This document shows positions 7,038 through 14,916 of a DNA stretch of 64,000 nt, one piece after another. Under the pieces are notes generated by a model. The model did no database searches, was not told where the DNA came from, and was given only the letters and a program-made list of their open reading frames with translations. This stretch comes from Tsuneonella sp963740025 (GTDB taxonomy: Bacteria > Pseudomonadota > Alphaproteobacteria > Sphingomonadales > Sphingomonadaceae): NCBI GenBank assembly GCA_963740025.1, contig CAVUCI010000011.1, positions 434,001-498,000 of the forward strand. Reading direction: 5' to 3'. A program made the translations under genes and the position numbers. Every line of letters begins with the position of its first letter. Within the stretch, counting starts at the first letter, position 1.

Positions 7038-8750
7038 ATGCGAGAGCAGGTCGGCGAATGGCCGCAAGCCGAGGGAAACCGCGTGAGCGGGCCTAAAGTG
7101 CTGCTCGTCGTCGGTGGAGGGATCGCGGCGTACAAGTCGTGCGAGCTCGTCCGGCTGATCCGTAAGGGCGGGGGCGACGTCACCTGCGTGCTGACGGAGG
7201 GCGGCAGCCAGTTCGTCACCCCGATGGCGCTGGCCGCCCTGTCCGAGAACAAGGTCTATACCAGCCTGTTCGACCTCAAGGACGAGGTCGAGATGGGCCA
7301 TATCCAGTTGTCGCGCCAGGCGGATCTGGTGGTCGTTTGTCCGGCAACGGCGGACCTTCTCGCCAAGATGGCGGCGGGAATCGCAGACGACCTTGCCACC
7401 ACGCTGATTCTCGCCACCGACAAACCGGTGGTGGCGGTCCCGGCGATGAACGTGAAGATGTGGCTCCATGATGCCACCCGCCGAAACGTCGCCTGGCTAC
7501 GCGAGGCGGGGGTCGAGGTCATGGAACCCGACGAGGGTCCGATGGCTTGCGGGGAGTTCGGCCCCGGTCGTCTGCCCGAGCCCGAGATCGTCTGGGCCGA
7601 GATCGCGGCGCGGTTCGGCATCGCCGCCGACTGCGAGCCGGACCTGCTCGAAGCGCTCGAACCCGAAGACGAAGTCGACGTGGGAAGCAAGGCGGGCGGC
7701 TCGCTCGGCAGCCTGCTGTCGTCGCTCATCCCGCGCAAGACGCCGCGCCGCGAACCGATCGAGGCAGAAGAATTCGAGGAAGACACGGCGTTTGCCAACG
7801 ACGATGTCGAGGGGGACCCGGCCGCCGCGGAGGATCAGCCCGAAGACGAGGTCGCACCCGAGGTGGAGCCCGATCTCGCCGCGCCGATCATGGCGAAGAA
7901 GGGCAAGGCCAAGGCCGCCCCGCCGACCGACGTCGAAGCGCTCAACCACACCGTGTCGACCGGCGCCGGCGACCAGTTGCCCGAAGCGTTCGGCGAGCCC
8001 GTCCTGCGCGTGGTCCCCGATCCGCAGGCCGACCCGCTTTGGGGCCAGCCGGCGTTCGACATCGATCCCGACCATCGCCCGCTCTACGGTCGTCACGTCC
8101 TCGTTACCGCGGGGCCGACGCACGAGCCGATCGACCCGGTGCGCTACATCGCCAACCGCTCGAGCGGGAAGCAGGGTTTCGCGATCGCCGCGGCCGCTGC
8201 TGCGCTCGGCGCGCGGGTGACCCTGGTCGCGGGGCCGGTCAACCTGCCGACGCCGTTGGGGGTCGACCGAATCGACGTTATCTCCGCGCGCGAGATGTCG
8301 GATGCGGTCAAGAAGGCGCTGCCGGCCGATGCCGCCGTCATGGTTGCCGCGGTCGCCGACTGGCGCAGCAAGGAATACGCGGTCGAAAAGATGAAGAAGC
8401 GCGGTTCAGCCCCGCCGGCGCTGCTTTTGACCGAAAACCCGGACATCCTCGCCCAGGTAGCCTCGGGCAAGCAGCGTCCCAAGCTGCTGGTCGGCTTCGC
8501 GGCCGAAACCGAGGACGTGATCGAGAACGCCAAAACCAAGCGCAAGCGCAAGGCCGCCGACTGGATCGTCGCGAACGACGTGACCGCCGTCGACGGAAAG
8601 GGCGTGATGGGCGGCGACGCCAACGCGGTGCACATCGTCACCGGCGAAGGCGTGGAGGACCTGCCCGAGATGCCCAAAAACGATGTCGCGCTTGCGCTCG
8701 CGGAGCGAATGGCAAAGGCGCTGGACGCGATCGACCCGCGCGATGACTGA
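7038..8750 (+). CDS. coaBC: bifunctional CoaBC (phosphopantothenoylcysteine decarboxylase / phosphopantothenate-cysteine ligase)
   Basis: Catalyses two consecutive coenzyme A steps: ligation of cysteine to 4'-phosphopantothenate (CoaB), then FMN-dependent decarboxylation (CoaC). The N-terminal CoaC domain has GGGIAAYKSCELVR, His88 in EMGHIQLSR, the PAMNVKMW motif and catalytic Cys171 in GPMACGEFGPGRL. The CoaB domain starts near residue 350 (VLVTAGPTHEPIDPVRYIAN). Unusually, about 150 acidic, low-complexity residues (197-348) separate the domains, giving 570 residues instead of about 400. ATG 7038 has a good Shine-Dalgarno (GAGGGGG). A GTG at 7083 is an alternative. It overlaps dut by 8 bases. 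Confidence 0.95.
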   Translation: MREQVGEWPQAEGNRVSGPKVLLVVGGGIAAYKSCELVRLIRKGGGDVTCVLTEGGSQFVTPMALAALSENKVYTSLFDLKDEVEMGHIQLSRQADLVVVCPATADLLAKMAAGIADDLATTLILATDKPVVAVPAMNVKMWLHDATRRNVAWLREAGVEVMEPDEGPMACGEFGPGRLPEPEIVWAEIAARFGIAADCEPDLLEALEPEDEVDVGSKAGGSLGSLLSSLIPRKTPRREPIEAEEFEEDTAFANDDVEGDPAAAEDQPEDEVAPEVEPDLAAPIMAKKGKAKAAPPTDVEALNHTVSTGAGDQLPEAFGEPVLRVVPDPQADPLWGQPAFDIDPDHRPLYGRHVLVTAGPTHEPIDPVRYIANRSSGKQGFAIAAAAAALGARVTLVAGPVNLPTPLGVDRIDVISAREMSDAVKKALPADAAVMVAAVADWRSKEYAVEKMKKRGSAPPALLLTENPDILAQVASGKQRPKLLVGFAAETEDVIENAKTKRKRKAADWIVANDVTAVDGKGVMGGDANAVHIVTGEGVEDLPEMPKNDVALALAERMAKALDAIDPRDD

Positions 8751-9243
8751 TGGTGCCCACGTCGCCGTAGGCGGTGGCACGGACGAAAGTCTCGTTGGAG
8801 TGCAGGTGAAGCGCCTGCCGCATGGCGAAGGCCTCCAGCTCCCCAAATATGCAACCGAGGGCGCGGCGGGGATGGACGTACTCTCGGCAGAAGACGTGAC
8901 GATTGCTGCCGGAGCGCGGCATGCGGTCGCGACCGGCCTCGCGCTGGCGATACCTGCCGGCTACGAAATTCAGGTGCGCCCGCGCTCGGGGCTGGCGCTC
9001 AAACACGGAATTACCGTGCCGAATACGCCGGGCACGATCGATTCGGACTATCGCGGCGAACTCAAGGTCATCCTGATCAACCACGGCAGCGATCCGTTCG
9101 AAATCGCTCGCGGCGACCGGGTGGCGCAGCTCGTACTCGCGCCGGTCGTGCAGGCCGCCTGGGAAGAGGTCGAGACGCTCGACGAAACCGCGCGTGGTTC
9201 GGGCGGATTCGGCTCGACGGGCGGTCACGCCCGCCTGCGCTAG
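8743..9243 (+). CDS. dut: deoxyuridine 5'-triphosphate nucleotidohydrolase (dUTPase)
   Basis: Hydrolyses dUTP to dUMP and pyrophosphate, keeping uracil out of DNA and feeding dTMP synthesis. The ATG at 8743 lies inside the end of coaBC (coaBC-dut is a widespread pair) and gives 166 residues. The trimeric dUTPase motifs are in order: GAAGMDV (1), RPRSGLALK (2), NTPGTIDSDYRGELKV (3, with the catalytic Asp), RGDRVAQLVL (4) and RGSGGFGSTG (5). The stop overlaps that of the convergent ribE by four bases. Confidence 0.97.
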   Translation: MTDGAHVAVGGGTDESLVGVQVKRLPHGEGLQLPKYATEGAAGMDVLSAEDVTIAAGARHAVATGLALAIPAGYEIQVRPRSGLALKHGITVPNTPGTIDSDYRGELKVILINHGSDPFEIARGDRVAQLVLAPVVQAAWEEVETLDETARGSGGFGSTGGHARLR

Positions 9244-9857
9244 GCGCGAAGCGTTTCCAGACGCTGGAGATAGCGGGCGACAGTATCGATCTCGAGGTTG
9301 ACCTCGCTCCCCTGCGCCAGTTCGCCGAGTGTCGTGACCTCGGCAGTGTGGGGAATGATATTGAGTCCGAAGTGAGCCGAGCCGTCGGGGTAATCCTTCA
9401 CCGAATTGACCGTCAGCGATACGCCGTCGACGGTGATCGATCCCTTGGCCGCAATGAACGGGGCGAGCGCCTGTGGGGCGGCGATCGTAACCCGCATCGA
9501 ATCGCCTTCGGGTTCCCAGTCGGCGACGGTGCCGACCGCATCGACGTGGCCCGAGACGATGTGTCCGCCCAGCTCGTCTCCGACCCGCAGCGAAGGCTCG
9601 AGATTGATTCTGGCGCCTTCGGCCCACATGCCCTTTGCGGTGCGGCTGACGGTTTCCGCCGAAACGTCTACCGCGAACCATGCCGCGCCGGGTTCACCGC
9701 CGCGCTCGACGACCGTCAGGCACACGCCCGCGCAGGCGATCGAAGCGCCGATGGCGATCTTCGCGGGATCCCAGGGACAGGCGATCCGCACGCGCAGGTC
9801 ACCGCGCTGCTCGACGCTTTCGATTGTGCCGATCGCGGTGACGATGCCGGTGAACAT
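9240..9857 (-). CDS. ribE: riboflavin synthase alpha chain
   Basis: Dismutates two 6,7-dimethyl-8-ribityllumazine molecules into riboflavin and the pyrimidinedione. 205 residues in two homologous lumazine-binding barrels: the first begins MFTGIVTAIGTI and contains CAGVCLTV. The second begins GGHIVSGHVDAVGTV and contains ITVDGVSLTV, the matching repeat. It lies six bases behind ribD on the same strand, forming a riboflavin operon. ribB/ribA and ribH are not in the window. Confidence 0.96.
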   Translation of the reverse strand: MFTGIVTAIGTIESVEQRGDLRVRIACPWDPAKIAIGASIACAGVCLTVVERGGEPGAAWFAVDVSAETVSRTAKGMWAEGARINLEPSLRVGDELGGHIVSGHVDAVGTVADWEPEGDSMRVTIAAPQALAPFIAAKGSITVDGVSLTVNSVKDYPDGSAHFGLNIIPHTAEVTTLGELAQGSEVNLEIDTVARYLQRLETLRA

Positions 9858-9863
9858 GTGTCT

Positions 9864-10865
9864 CTAGTGCCCCTCTTCGCGGGTCCGCCGATAGGCGGTG
9901 AAGCGGTCGCTGCCAAGCCGCACGTCCTCGATTTCGGCCCAGCGCCCGTGCGCCGACGCTAGTTCTTCCAGGCCGACCCCGCCGATCGCGCGCAGCCCGT
10001 CGCCGATCACGATCGGCGCGCGGTAGATCTCGAGCCGGTCGACCAGGTCGGCGGCCAGGAAACTTGCCGCGGTTTCGGCGCCACCTTCGACATAGAGGTA
10101 TTGCACGCCGTCGAGGCGGGAAATCCCGTCGAGCGAATTGATCATCTTCACGCCGTCGGGCGCAACCCCGCGGCTGAGCAGTACGCGCTGGGGGCTTCGA
10201 TCTTCGAGGCCCGGCAGGCGCACATCGAGCCGGGGCTTGTCTGCGCGCCAGGTCTCCCCGCCGACGAGGATCGCGTCGGCCCGCGCCCGGCTGGCGTGCA
10301 CGTGCGCGCGCGCCGCTTCGCCGGTAATCCAGCGGCTCTCGCCATCGGCCAGCGCCACGCAGCCGTCGAGCGACATCGCCAGCTTGAGCGTGACGTGCGG
10401 GCGGCCATAACGGGCTCTGGCCAGGTATCCCGCAAGACTGTCCTCCACGGCGGGCAGGGGAAGCACGGTCACCGTGATTCCCGACGCCCGAAGCTGGGCG
10501 ATACCTTGTCCAGCGGTGCGCTCGTCCGGATCTTCGCAGCCGACAACGACGCGCGCCGGGGCGGCCTGCGCGAGAAGGGCGGAACACGCGGGCCCGCGAT
10601 CCGAGCGGTGCGCACACGGTTCGAGCGTTACATAGATATCGGCTCCACGCGCCGACGCGCCCGCCTGCTCCAGGGCTACCGCCTCGGCGTGCGGACGACC
10701 GCCTTCCTTCGTCCACCCGCGCGCGACGACGCGGCCATCCCTGACGATCAGACAGCCGACGGCCGGATTGGGGCGCGACCGCGGTCGTCCGCGCGCTGCG
10801 AGGCGCGCGGCGGCTGCCAGCCACTCTTCGTCACCGGGCTTGTGGGGCAACCGCGCTGTTCCCAT
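9864..10865 (-). CDS. ribD: bifunctional RibD (pyrimidine deaminase / 5-amino-6-(5-phosphoribosylamino)uracil reductase)
   Basis: Performs the second and third steps of riboflavin synthesis: deamination, then NADPH-dependent reduction of the ribosyl side chain. The N-terminal zinc deaminase domain shows PHAEAVAL and TLEPCAHRSDRGPAC (zinc ligands His, Cys, Cys and proton-shuttle Glu). The C-terminal reductase domain begins near VTLKLAMSLDGCVA and contains the YVEGGAETAASF motif. Length is 333 from MGTARLPHKPGDEEW, with GGAAG-type spacing upstream. The start lies inside the last 35 bases of the upstream gene. Confidence 0.94.
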   Translation of the reverse strand: MGTARLPHKPGDEEWLAAAARLAARGRPRSRPNPAVGCLIVRDGRVVARGWTKEGGRPHAEAVALEQAGASARGADIYVTLEPCAHRSDRGPACSALLAQAAPARVVVGCEDPDERTAGQGIAQLRASGITVTVLPLPAVEDSLAGYLARARYGRPHVTLKLAMSLDGCVALADGESRWITGEAARAHVHASRARADAILVGGETWRADKPRLDVRLPGLEDRSPQRVLLSRGVAPDGVKMINSLDGISRLDGVQYLYVEGGAETAASFLAADLVDRLEIYRAPIVIGDGLRAIGGVGLEELASAHGRWAEIEDVRLGSDRFTAYRRTREEGH

Positions 10866-11409
10866 CGCCGTTCTGCGATTCTTCCTTCGCGATCTCGCGC
10901 TCCATAGCGTCGACATCGAAGCCCGCTGCACGGCCGAGCGTGCGATACGCGTTCTTCGCCTCTTCCTCGCGCTTTGCCTGTTCGGCCACCAGTCGGTCCT
11001 GAACCTTCTGGTTCGCGAGGTTCGAGGCCTCGATCTCGGCGTTGGTTCTCCCGGGTGCGAAAGTCGTGATGTAGGTCACTTCGGGCGGCGGCGGCGGGAT
11101 GCGCCAGTGCTCTTTCGCGAACTGCCAGAACATGAAGGCGGGAACGATCGAGGCGAGCAGCAGAATGCCGAGCCGGATTTTCACGTGCTCGGCAATCATC
11201 GCGACGAGGGCCGCGGCGCCGATCAGCGCGAGTGCCGCGCCGGCGATCCAGTTCAGGCTTACCGCGTGATCGGTCAGCAGGAACATCAGTGAACCCGTCA
11301 GCAGCGCAGAACCCGCCAGGACTGGCCAACGATAGGGATTGGGCCGTTTGAACTCGGTCCAGAAGTCGGCGATGCCGGGACCGGGGTTGAGGCGCTGGAT
11401 GATCCGCAT
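10831..11409 (-). CDS. hypothetical membrane protein with C-terminal coiled-coil tail
   Basis: 192 residues, not assigned to a named family. After a short cytoplasmic lead (MRIIQRLNPGPGIADFWTEF) come three hydrophobic segments (around WPVLAGSALLTGSLMFLL, WIAGAALALIGAAALVAMI and LGILLLASIVPAFMFWQF), then a proline run (RIPPPPPEVTY) and a charged helical tail rich in Glu, Lys and Arg. The start is set by the ATG at 11409, because the reading frame further upstream overlaps the metallopeptidase-like gene. It overlaps ribD and is probably co-transcribed with it. Nothing in the sequence shows a link to riboflavin. Confidence 0.75.
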   Translation of the reverse strand: MRIIQRLNPGPGIADFWTEFKRPNPYRWPVLAGSALLTGSLMFLLTDHAVSLNWIAGAALALIGAAALVAMIAEHVKIRLGILLLASIVPAFMFWQFAKEHWRIPPPPPEVTYITTFAPGRTNAEIEASNLANQKVQDRLVAEQAKREEEAKNAYRTLGRAAGFDVDAMEREIAKEESQNGDGNSAVAPQAR

Positions 11410-11453
11410 CGGTTCCAGATAGGGCGAGATCGCCCACGGCGCTAGTGATGCGC

Positions 11454-12176
11454 TCAGCCGAACGCGGCGTAGAGCGTGCGTCCGTGCGCCTTTATCCACG
11501 CGTCGGCTTCGGCCACGTCGCCGTCGAACAGACGGGCGAGCGCCGCATGAAACGCCGGGCTGTGGTCGAAATGCAGACAATGCGCGATCTCGTGCGCGAC
11601 GACCGACCGGCGTACCGAGTCCGGCGCCTGTACCAACCGCCAGTTGATCCGGACGGTCCCGCTGGTCGAGCACGAACCCCAGCGCCGCTGCGCCCGGCTG
11701 AGCCGGAGTGCAGGGGCGACGATACCCGCGCGTTCGGCGAAGAATGCGACGTCTTCGCCCATCAGCCGCGTGGCCTCGCGCTCGAGCCAGCGCTGGAGCC
11801 GCGGGCCGAGGTTCTTTGCGGGCCCCCCGACGACGATGTGCTCGCCCTCAAGGGCCGGCGTGCGATGGCCGCGCTCCTTCCAGTCGATGAACAGCTCGCG
11901 CCCGCGGTAGAGCACCGTTCCTCCCGGCGCTGGCACGCGGCGTTCGGGGACCTTGCCGAGCTGTTCGGCCAGCCAGCCGGATCGCGCGTGGACGAAGGCA
12001 AGCGCCTCGCGACTGGCGCACCATTTCGGCAGGGTAACCCGCACCTCGCTGCCGTCGGGTGCGAGGCGCAAGGTCAGCCGGCGCGCGCGCGCATTGCGGC
12101 GGATCGCGACCGGCACGGTGCGACCGGCAAGTTCGACTTCCGGCGCCAAAGCTTCCCGCCGGAGCCAGTCGATCAC
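11454..12176 (-). CDS. YgjP-like (SprT/DUF45) metal-dependent hydrolase
   Basis: Predicted zinc metallopeptidase-like protein of the YgjP/DUF45 family. The 240-residue product ends with the signature VVAHEIAHCLHFDHSPAFH, an HExxH motif with a third histidine, and has the family motif RRWGSCSTSGTVRINWRL just before it. The GTG start overlaps the stop of the upstream cysteine-cluster gene in a GTGA, so the two are translationally coupled. The substrate of the family is poorly known. Confidence 0.9.
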   Translation of the reverse strand: MIDWLRREALAPEVELAGRTVPVAIRRNARARRLTLRLAPDGSEVRVTLPKWCASREALAFVHARSGWLAEQLGKVPERRVPAPGGTVLYRGRELFIDWKERGHRTPALEGEHIVVGGPAKNLGPRLQRWLEREATRLMGEDVAFFAERAGIVAPALRLSRAQRRWGSCSTSGTVRINWRLVQAPDSVRRSVVAHEIAHCLHFDHSPAFHAALARLFDGDVAEADAWIKAHGRTLYAAFG

Positions 12177-12622
12177 GCCGCTTCCTCCCCGTCGTCGACC
12201 CAGTCGACGATGTGATGCTCGAGCGGACCGGCGTTAGTTTCGCTTACGACGCGGCCTGCCACTCCGGGGCCGCGCCGATGAACTGCCGAGGTGTCGCCGC
12301 AGATCAGGTGATGCCATTCGGTAAGCGGTTTGCCCGCCGCGCGCAGGCGGTAGGCGCAGCTATCGGGAAGCCAGGTGACCTGGTCGATCAAGCGGGGTGT
12401 CAACCGCAGGCAGTCAGGTACGAAAGCCTTGCGGTGGCGATAGTCGCTGCACCGCGCGGTCCCGGTGTCCAGCAGCTTGCACGAGACGTTCGTGTGGGCG
12501 ATCTCGCCGGTTTCGTCGTCTTCGAGCTTGTGCAGGCAGCACCGGCCGCAGCCGTCGCAGAGCGCCTCCCACTCCTCGCGCGTCAGATCGCCGAGGGGAA
12601 GCTCCCAGAAGCGGTCTCTCAC
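12173..12622 (-). CDS. YcgN family cysteine-cluster protein (UPF0260)
   Basis: 149-residue cysteine-rich protein. The CDGCGRCC motif near residue 22, with further cysteines (VSCKLLDTGTARCSDY, VPDCLRL, SCAYRL, LICGD), matches the YcgN/UPF0260 family, which is thought to bind a metal or iron-sulfur cluster. Its function has not been established. The GTG at 12622 follows the stop of the SCO1-like gene by one base, and its own stop overlaps the next start. It belongs to a tight minus-strand operon (SCO1, YcgN, YgjP). Confidence 0.92.
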   Translation of the reverse strand: MRDRFWELPLGDLTREEWEALCDGCGRCCLHKLEDDETGEIAHTNVSCKLLDTGTARCSDYRHRKAFVPDCLRLTPRLIDQVTWLPDSCAYRLRAAGKPLTEWHHLICGDTSAVHRRGPGVAGRVVSETNAGPLEHHIVDWVDDGEEAA

Positions 12623-12623
12623 C

Positions 12624-13217
12624 TCACCGGACCCACTTGGCGAGTTCGGCGGCGACCGCGTCGGCGCCCTGATCGGTGGGCAGGGTCGCGAGCGGCTCGC
12701 CCTTCGGTCCGAAAAGATAGGTGACCGCCGAATGGTCGACGAGGTAGGCGCCGCCGCCCTCGTCCTTGCCTTTCGAGTAGTAGACCTTGAATGCCTTGGC
12801 CGCCTCAGCGACCTGCTCGGGAGTTCCGGTCAGGCCGACGATATCCTTGCCGAAGGCCGAAGCGAACTCCCCGACGACCTCGGGAGTATCGCGCGCGGGA
12901 TCGACGCTAATGAAGATCTGCTGCACTTTCGCCGCGTCGTCGGGATGGTCCTTGGCGAACTTTCGCAAGCCCTGAGCGGTGCGCTGGACGTCGGTCGGGC
13001 AAACGTCGGGGCAATACGTATAGCCGAAATAGATCACCGGGTACTTGCCCCGGAAATCGGCCCAGTGGCGGGTCTTGCCGCTCTGGTCGACGAGCGTGAA
13101 CTCGCCTCCGATGGCGGCGCCAGCCAGCGGCGGCTGTTCGACCGGGGCGGGCTGGCAGGCGGCGAGCGCGAATAGCGCGAACAACGTCAGGGAACGGGGC
13201 ATGGCGCGGCGGTTCAT
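12624..13217 (-). CDS. SCO1/SenC family copper-binding lipoprotein
   Basis: Thioredoxin-fold protein involved in copper delivery or thiol redox control for assembly of the cytochrome oxidase CuA centre. An N-terminal signal ends in a lipobox (LFALAACQ), suggesting a membrane-anchored lipoprotein. The copper site is YTYCPDVCP (CxxxC) plus the distal histidine in YLVDHSAVTYLF. 197 residues from the ATG at 13217. A downstream ATG (13202, MPRSLTLF) is an equally possible start, giving a more usual signal peptide length. Confidence 0.93.
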   Translation of the reverse strand: MNRRAMPRSLTLFALFALAACQPAPVEQPPLAGAAIGGEFTLVDQSGKTRHWADFRGKYPVIYFGYTYCPDVCPTDVQRTAQGLRKFAKDHPDDAAKVQQIFISVDPARDTPEVVGEFASAFGKDIVGLTGTPEQVAEAAKAFKVYYSKGKDEGGGAYLVDHSAVTYLFGPKGEPLATLPTDQGADAVAAELAKWVR

Positions 13218-13289
13218 GGTCTGCTAACCGGCGGGCCGCAAGGGCATTGTCATGCCCGTGAAGATAGGGTTGCGACGGAGTCAGGGAAG

Positions 13290-13916
13290 ATGCGATCGGG
13301 GTTTATCCGCAGGTCAGGGCTGGTGCTGGCGGCAATCGCCTGCGCTCTCGCGGCGCCGGCTGCGGCGCAGTTTTCCGACTCCTACAACTTCCTCAAAGCA
13401 GTGCGTGAACGCGACGGCACCGCAGCGACCAAGGTGCTCAACGAGCCTGGATCGACGATCGTCAACACGCGCGATCTGACGACCGGCGAGACGGCGCTGC
13501 ACATCGTGGTCCAGCGGCGCGATGACCTGTGGACCAAGTTCCTCCTCGAACGCGGTGCCGATCCGAACATTGCCGACAAGAACGGAGTGACCCCGCTGAC
13601 GCTCGCCGCCAGTCTCGGCTTCGTCGAGGGTGCCGAGCGGCTGTTGAAGGCTGGCGCGCGGGTCGACGTGGGCAATGCCGCGGGCGAGACGCCACTGATC
13701 TCTGCGGTGCACCGCCGCGACATGGCGGTTATCCGTCTATTGCTCAAGAACGGGGCGAACCCTGACAAGACCGACAATTCGGGCCGCTCGGCGCGCGACT
13801 ACGCGACGCTGATGGGGCCGTCGGGCGGCGTGTTGCAGGAAATCGATCGCGCCGAAGCCGAGCGCAAGGACGCGGGTGCGGACCCGGGCACTTACGGACC
13901 GACGTTCCGGCCATGA
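13290..13916 (+). CDS. secreted ankyrin-repeat protein
   Basis: 208 residues with a Sec signal peptide (VLAAIACALAAPAAAQ) and four ankyrin-like units: GETALHIVVQRRD, GVTPLTLAASLGF, GETPLISAVHRRD and a last one ending NSGRSARDYATLMG. This indicates a periplasmic protein-protein interaction module whose partner cannot be told from the sequence. It overlaps the COQ9 gene in an ATGA, so it is probably co-transcribed with it. An ankyrin protein next to COQ9 seems to be a local arrangement with no obvious shared job. Confidence 0.88.
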   Translation: MRSGFIRRSGLVLAAIACALAAPAAAQFSDSYNFLKAVRERDGTAATKVLNEPGSTIVNTRDLTTGETALHIVVQRRDDLWTKFLLERGADPNIADKNGVTPLTLAASLGFVEGAERLLKAGARVDVGNAAGETPLISAVHRRDMAVIRLLLKNGANPDKTDNSGRSARDYATLMGPSGGVLQEIDRAEAERKDAGADPGTYGPTFRP

Positions 13917-14575
13917 CGATTGCCGCCGACGAACTGACGCTTGACGAACTTCGCTTCGCGCTCGCGCCGGCGATTGCCGATGCTGCGGTATTCGACGGAT
14001 GGAGCGACGAAGCGCTGGCTTCGGCGAGTGGTATCGAAGGCGTCGATCCCGACGTCGCGCGGCTGGCCTACCCAGGCGGGGCGATGGACATGATCGCCGC
14101 GTGGATCGCCAGCGTCGATGCGGCCATGTTCGCTGCGCTACCGCCGGACAAGCTCGCGGCGTTGAAGATCCGCGAGCGCATCCGCAGCCTTGTTCAGGCA
14201 CGGCTGGACGCGATCGCCGGGCGCGAGGAAGCGTTGCGCCGCGCTCTGGCGATCATGGCGATGCCGCAGAACGTCGTTCGCGCCGGCAAACTCGGCTGGG
14301 CGAGCGCGGATGCGATGTGGCGCCTGGCTGGCGATACCGCGACCGATTACAACCATTACACCAAGCGGGCGATCCTCGCCTCGATCTATGCCGCCACGCT
14401 TGGCGTTTTCGTCGACGACGAGAGCGAGGGGAAGGGTGAGACGCGCGCGTTTCTCGACCGGCGCATCGAGGGGGTCATGCGCTTCGAGAAGGCCAAGGCG
14501 CGACTTCTCAAGCCCGACGCGGAGCGTTTCAGCGCGACTCGATTTCTGGGCCGACTGCGCTACCCGGCGCGCTAA
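13913..14575 (+). CDS. coq9: COQ9 family ubiquinone-biosynthesis protein
   Basis: Lipid-binding TetR-like fold protein that supports ubiquinone synthesis, in mitochondria by presenting substrate to the hydroxylase COQ7. The 220-residue product shows the family core KLGWASADAMWRLAGDTATD, followed by the YNHYTKRAILASIYAATL segment. COQ9 is a eukaryotic and alphaproteobacterial family, which supports the taxonomic placement. The start overlaps the preceding stop. Together with ubiE-ubiB at 4-6.5 kb, this is a second ubiquinone locus in the window. Confidence 0.93.
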   Translation: MTIAADELTLDELRFALAPAIADAAVFDGWSDEALASASGIEGVDPDVARLAYPGGAMDMIAAWIASVDAAMFAALPPDKLAALKIRERIRSLVQARLDAIAGREEALRRALAIMAMPQNVVRAGKLGWASADAMWRLAGDTATDYNHYTKRAILASIYAATLGVFVDDESEGKGETRAFLDRRIEGVMRFEKAKARLLKPDAERFSATRFLGRLRYPAR

Positions 14576-14585
14576 AACCACTATT

Positions 14586-14600
14586 GATAATCAGTTGCAA
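14586..14600. promoter_or_regulatory. Fur-like operator upstream of feoA
   Basis: GATAATCAGTTGCAA lies 30 bases before the feoA start. Its reverse complement has the TTGCAA...ATTATC form reported for alphaproteobacterial Fur/Mur-type boxes. Position and context (ferrous iron uptake) fit iron-dependent repression, but the match is by eye. Confidence 0.5.
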
Positions 14601-14629
14601 AAAGCGCGCATCTCCCTAGTTAGGGCGCG

Positions 14630-14869
14630 ATGACTCTCGAGGGACTCGAACGCGGCAGACGCGCCCGGATCGTGGCGGTCGACTGGGACCGGGTAGCGCC
14701 GGAAGACGGCGTGCGGCTGCGCGCGCTCGGTCTGGACGCGGGGGCCAGGGTGGCGATAGCGCACCGGGGTGTCGCGTGGGGTCGCGATCCGCTGGCCGTG
14801 ATGATCGGCCGGATGACCGTGGCGGTTCGACGGAGCCACGCCGCGGCGATGGAGGTCGAACCGCTGTGA
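14630..14869 (+). CDS. feoA: FeoA family ferrous iron transport protein
   Basis: Small cytoplasmic SH3-like protein that supports FeoB. 79 residues with the usual FeoA layout: an N-terminal GRRARIVAVDW strand, RLRALGLDAGARVAIAHRG, and a C-terminal PLAVMIGRMTVAVRRSHAAAM stretch. It directly precedes feoB. The stop codon is part of the first of three 17-bp tandem units that lead into feoB. A Fur-like box lies upstream. Confidence 0.93.
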   Translation: MTLEGLERGRRARIVAVDWDRVAPEDGVRLRALGLDAGARVAIAHRGVAWGRDPLAVMIGRMTVAVRRSHAAAMEVEPL

Positions 14870-14916
14870 CCGGATTGCGAACGTGACTGGATTACGAACG
14901 TGACCGGGCTGCGCAC
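14866..14916 (+). repeat. three tandem 17-bp units across the feoA stop and feoB start
   Basis: Units at 14866-14882, 14883-14899 and 14900-14916 read GTGACCGGATTGCGAAC, GTGACTGGATTACGAAC and GTGACCGGGCTGCGCAC. Each begins with GTGA. The first GTG overlaps the feoA TGA. Frames opened at the first and second GTG each run six codons and stop at a TGA overlapping the next GTG. The third GTG is the feoB start. Confidence 0.9.
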
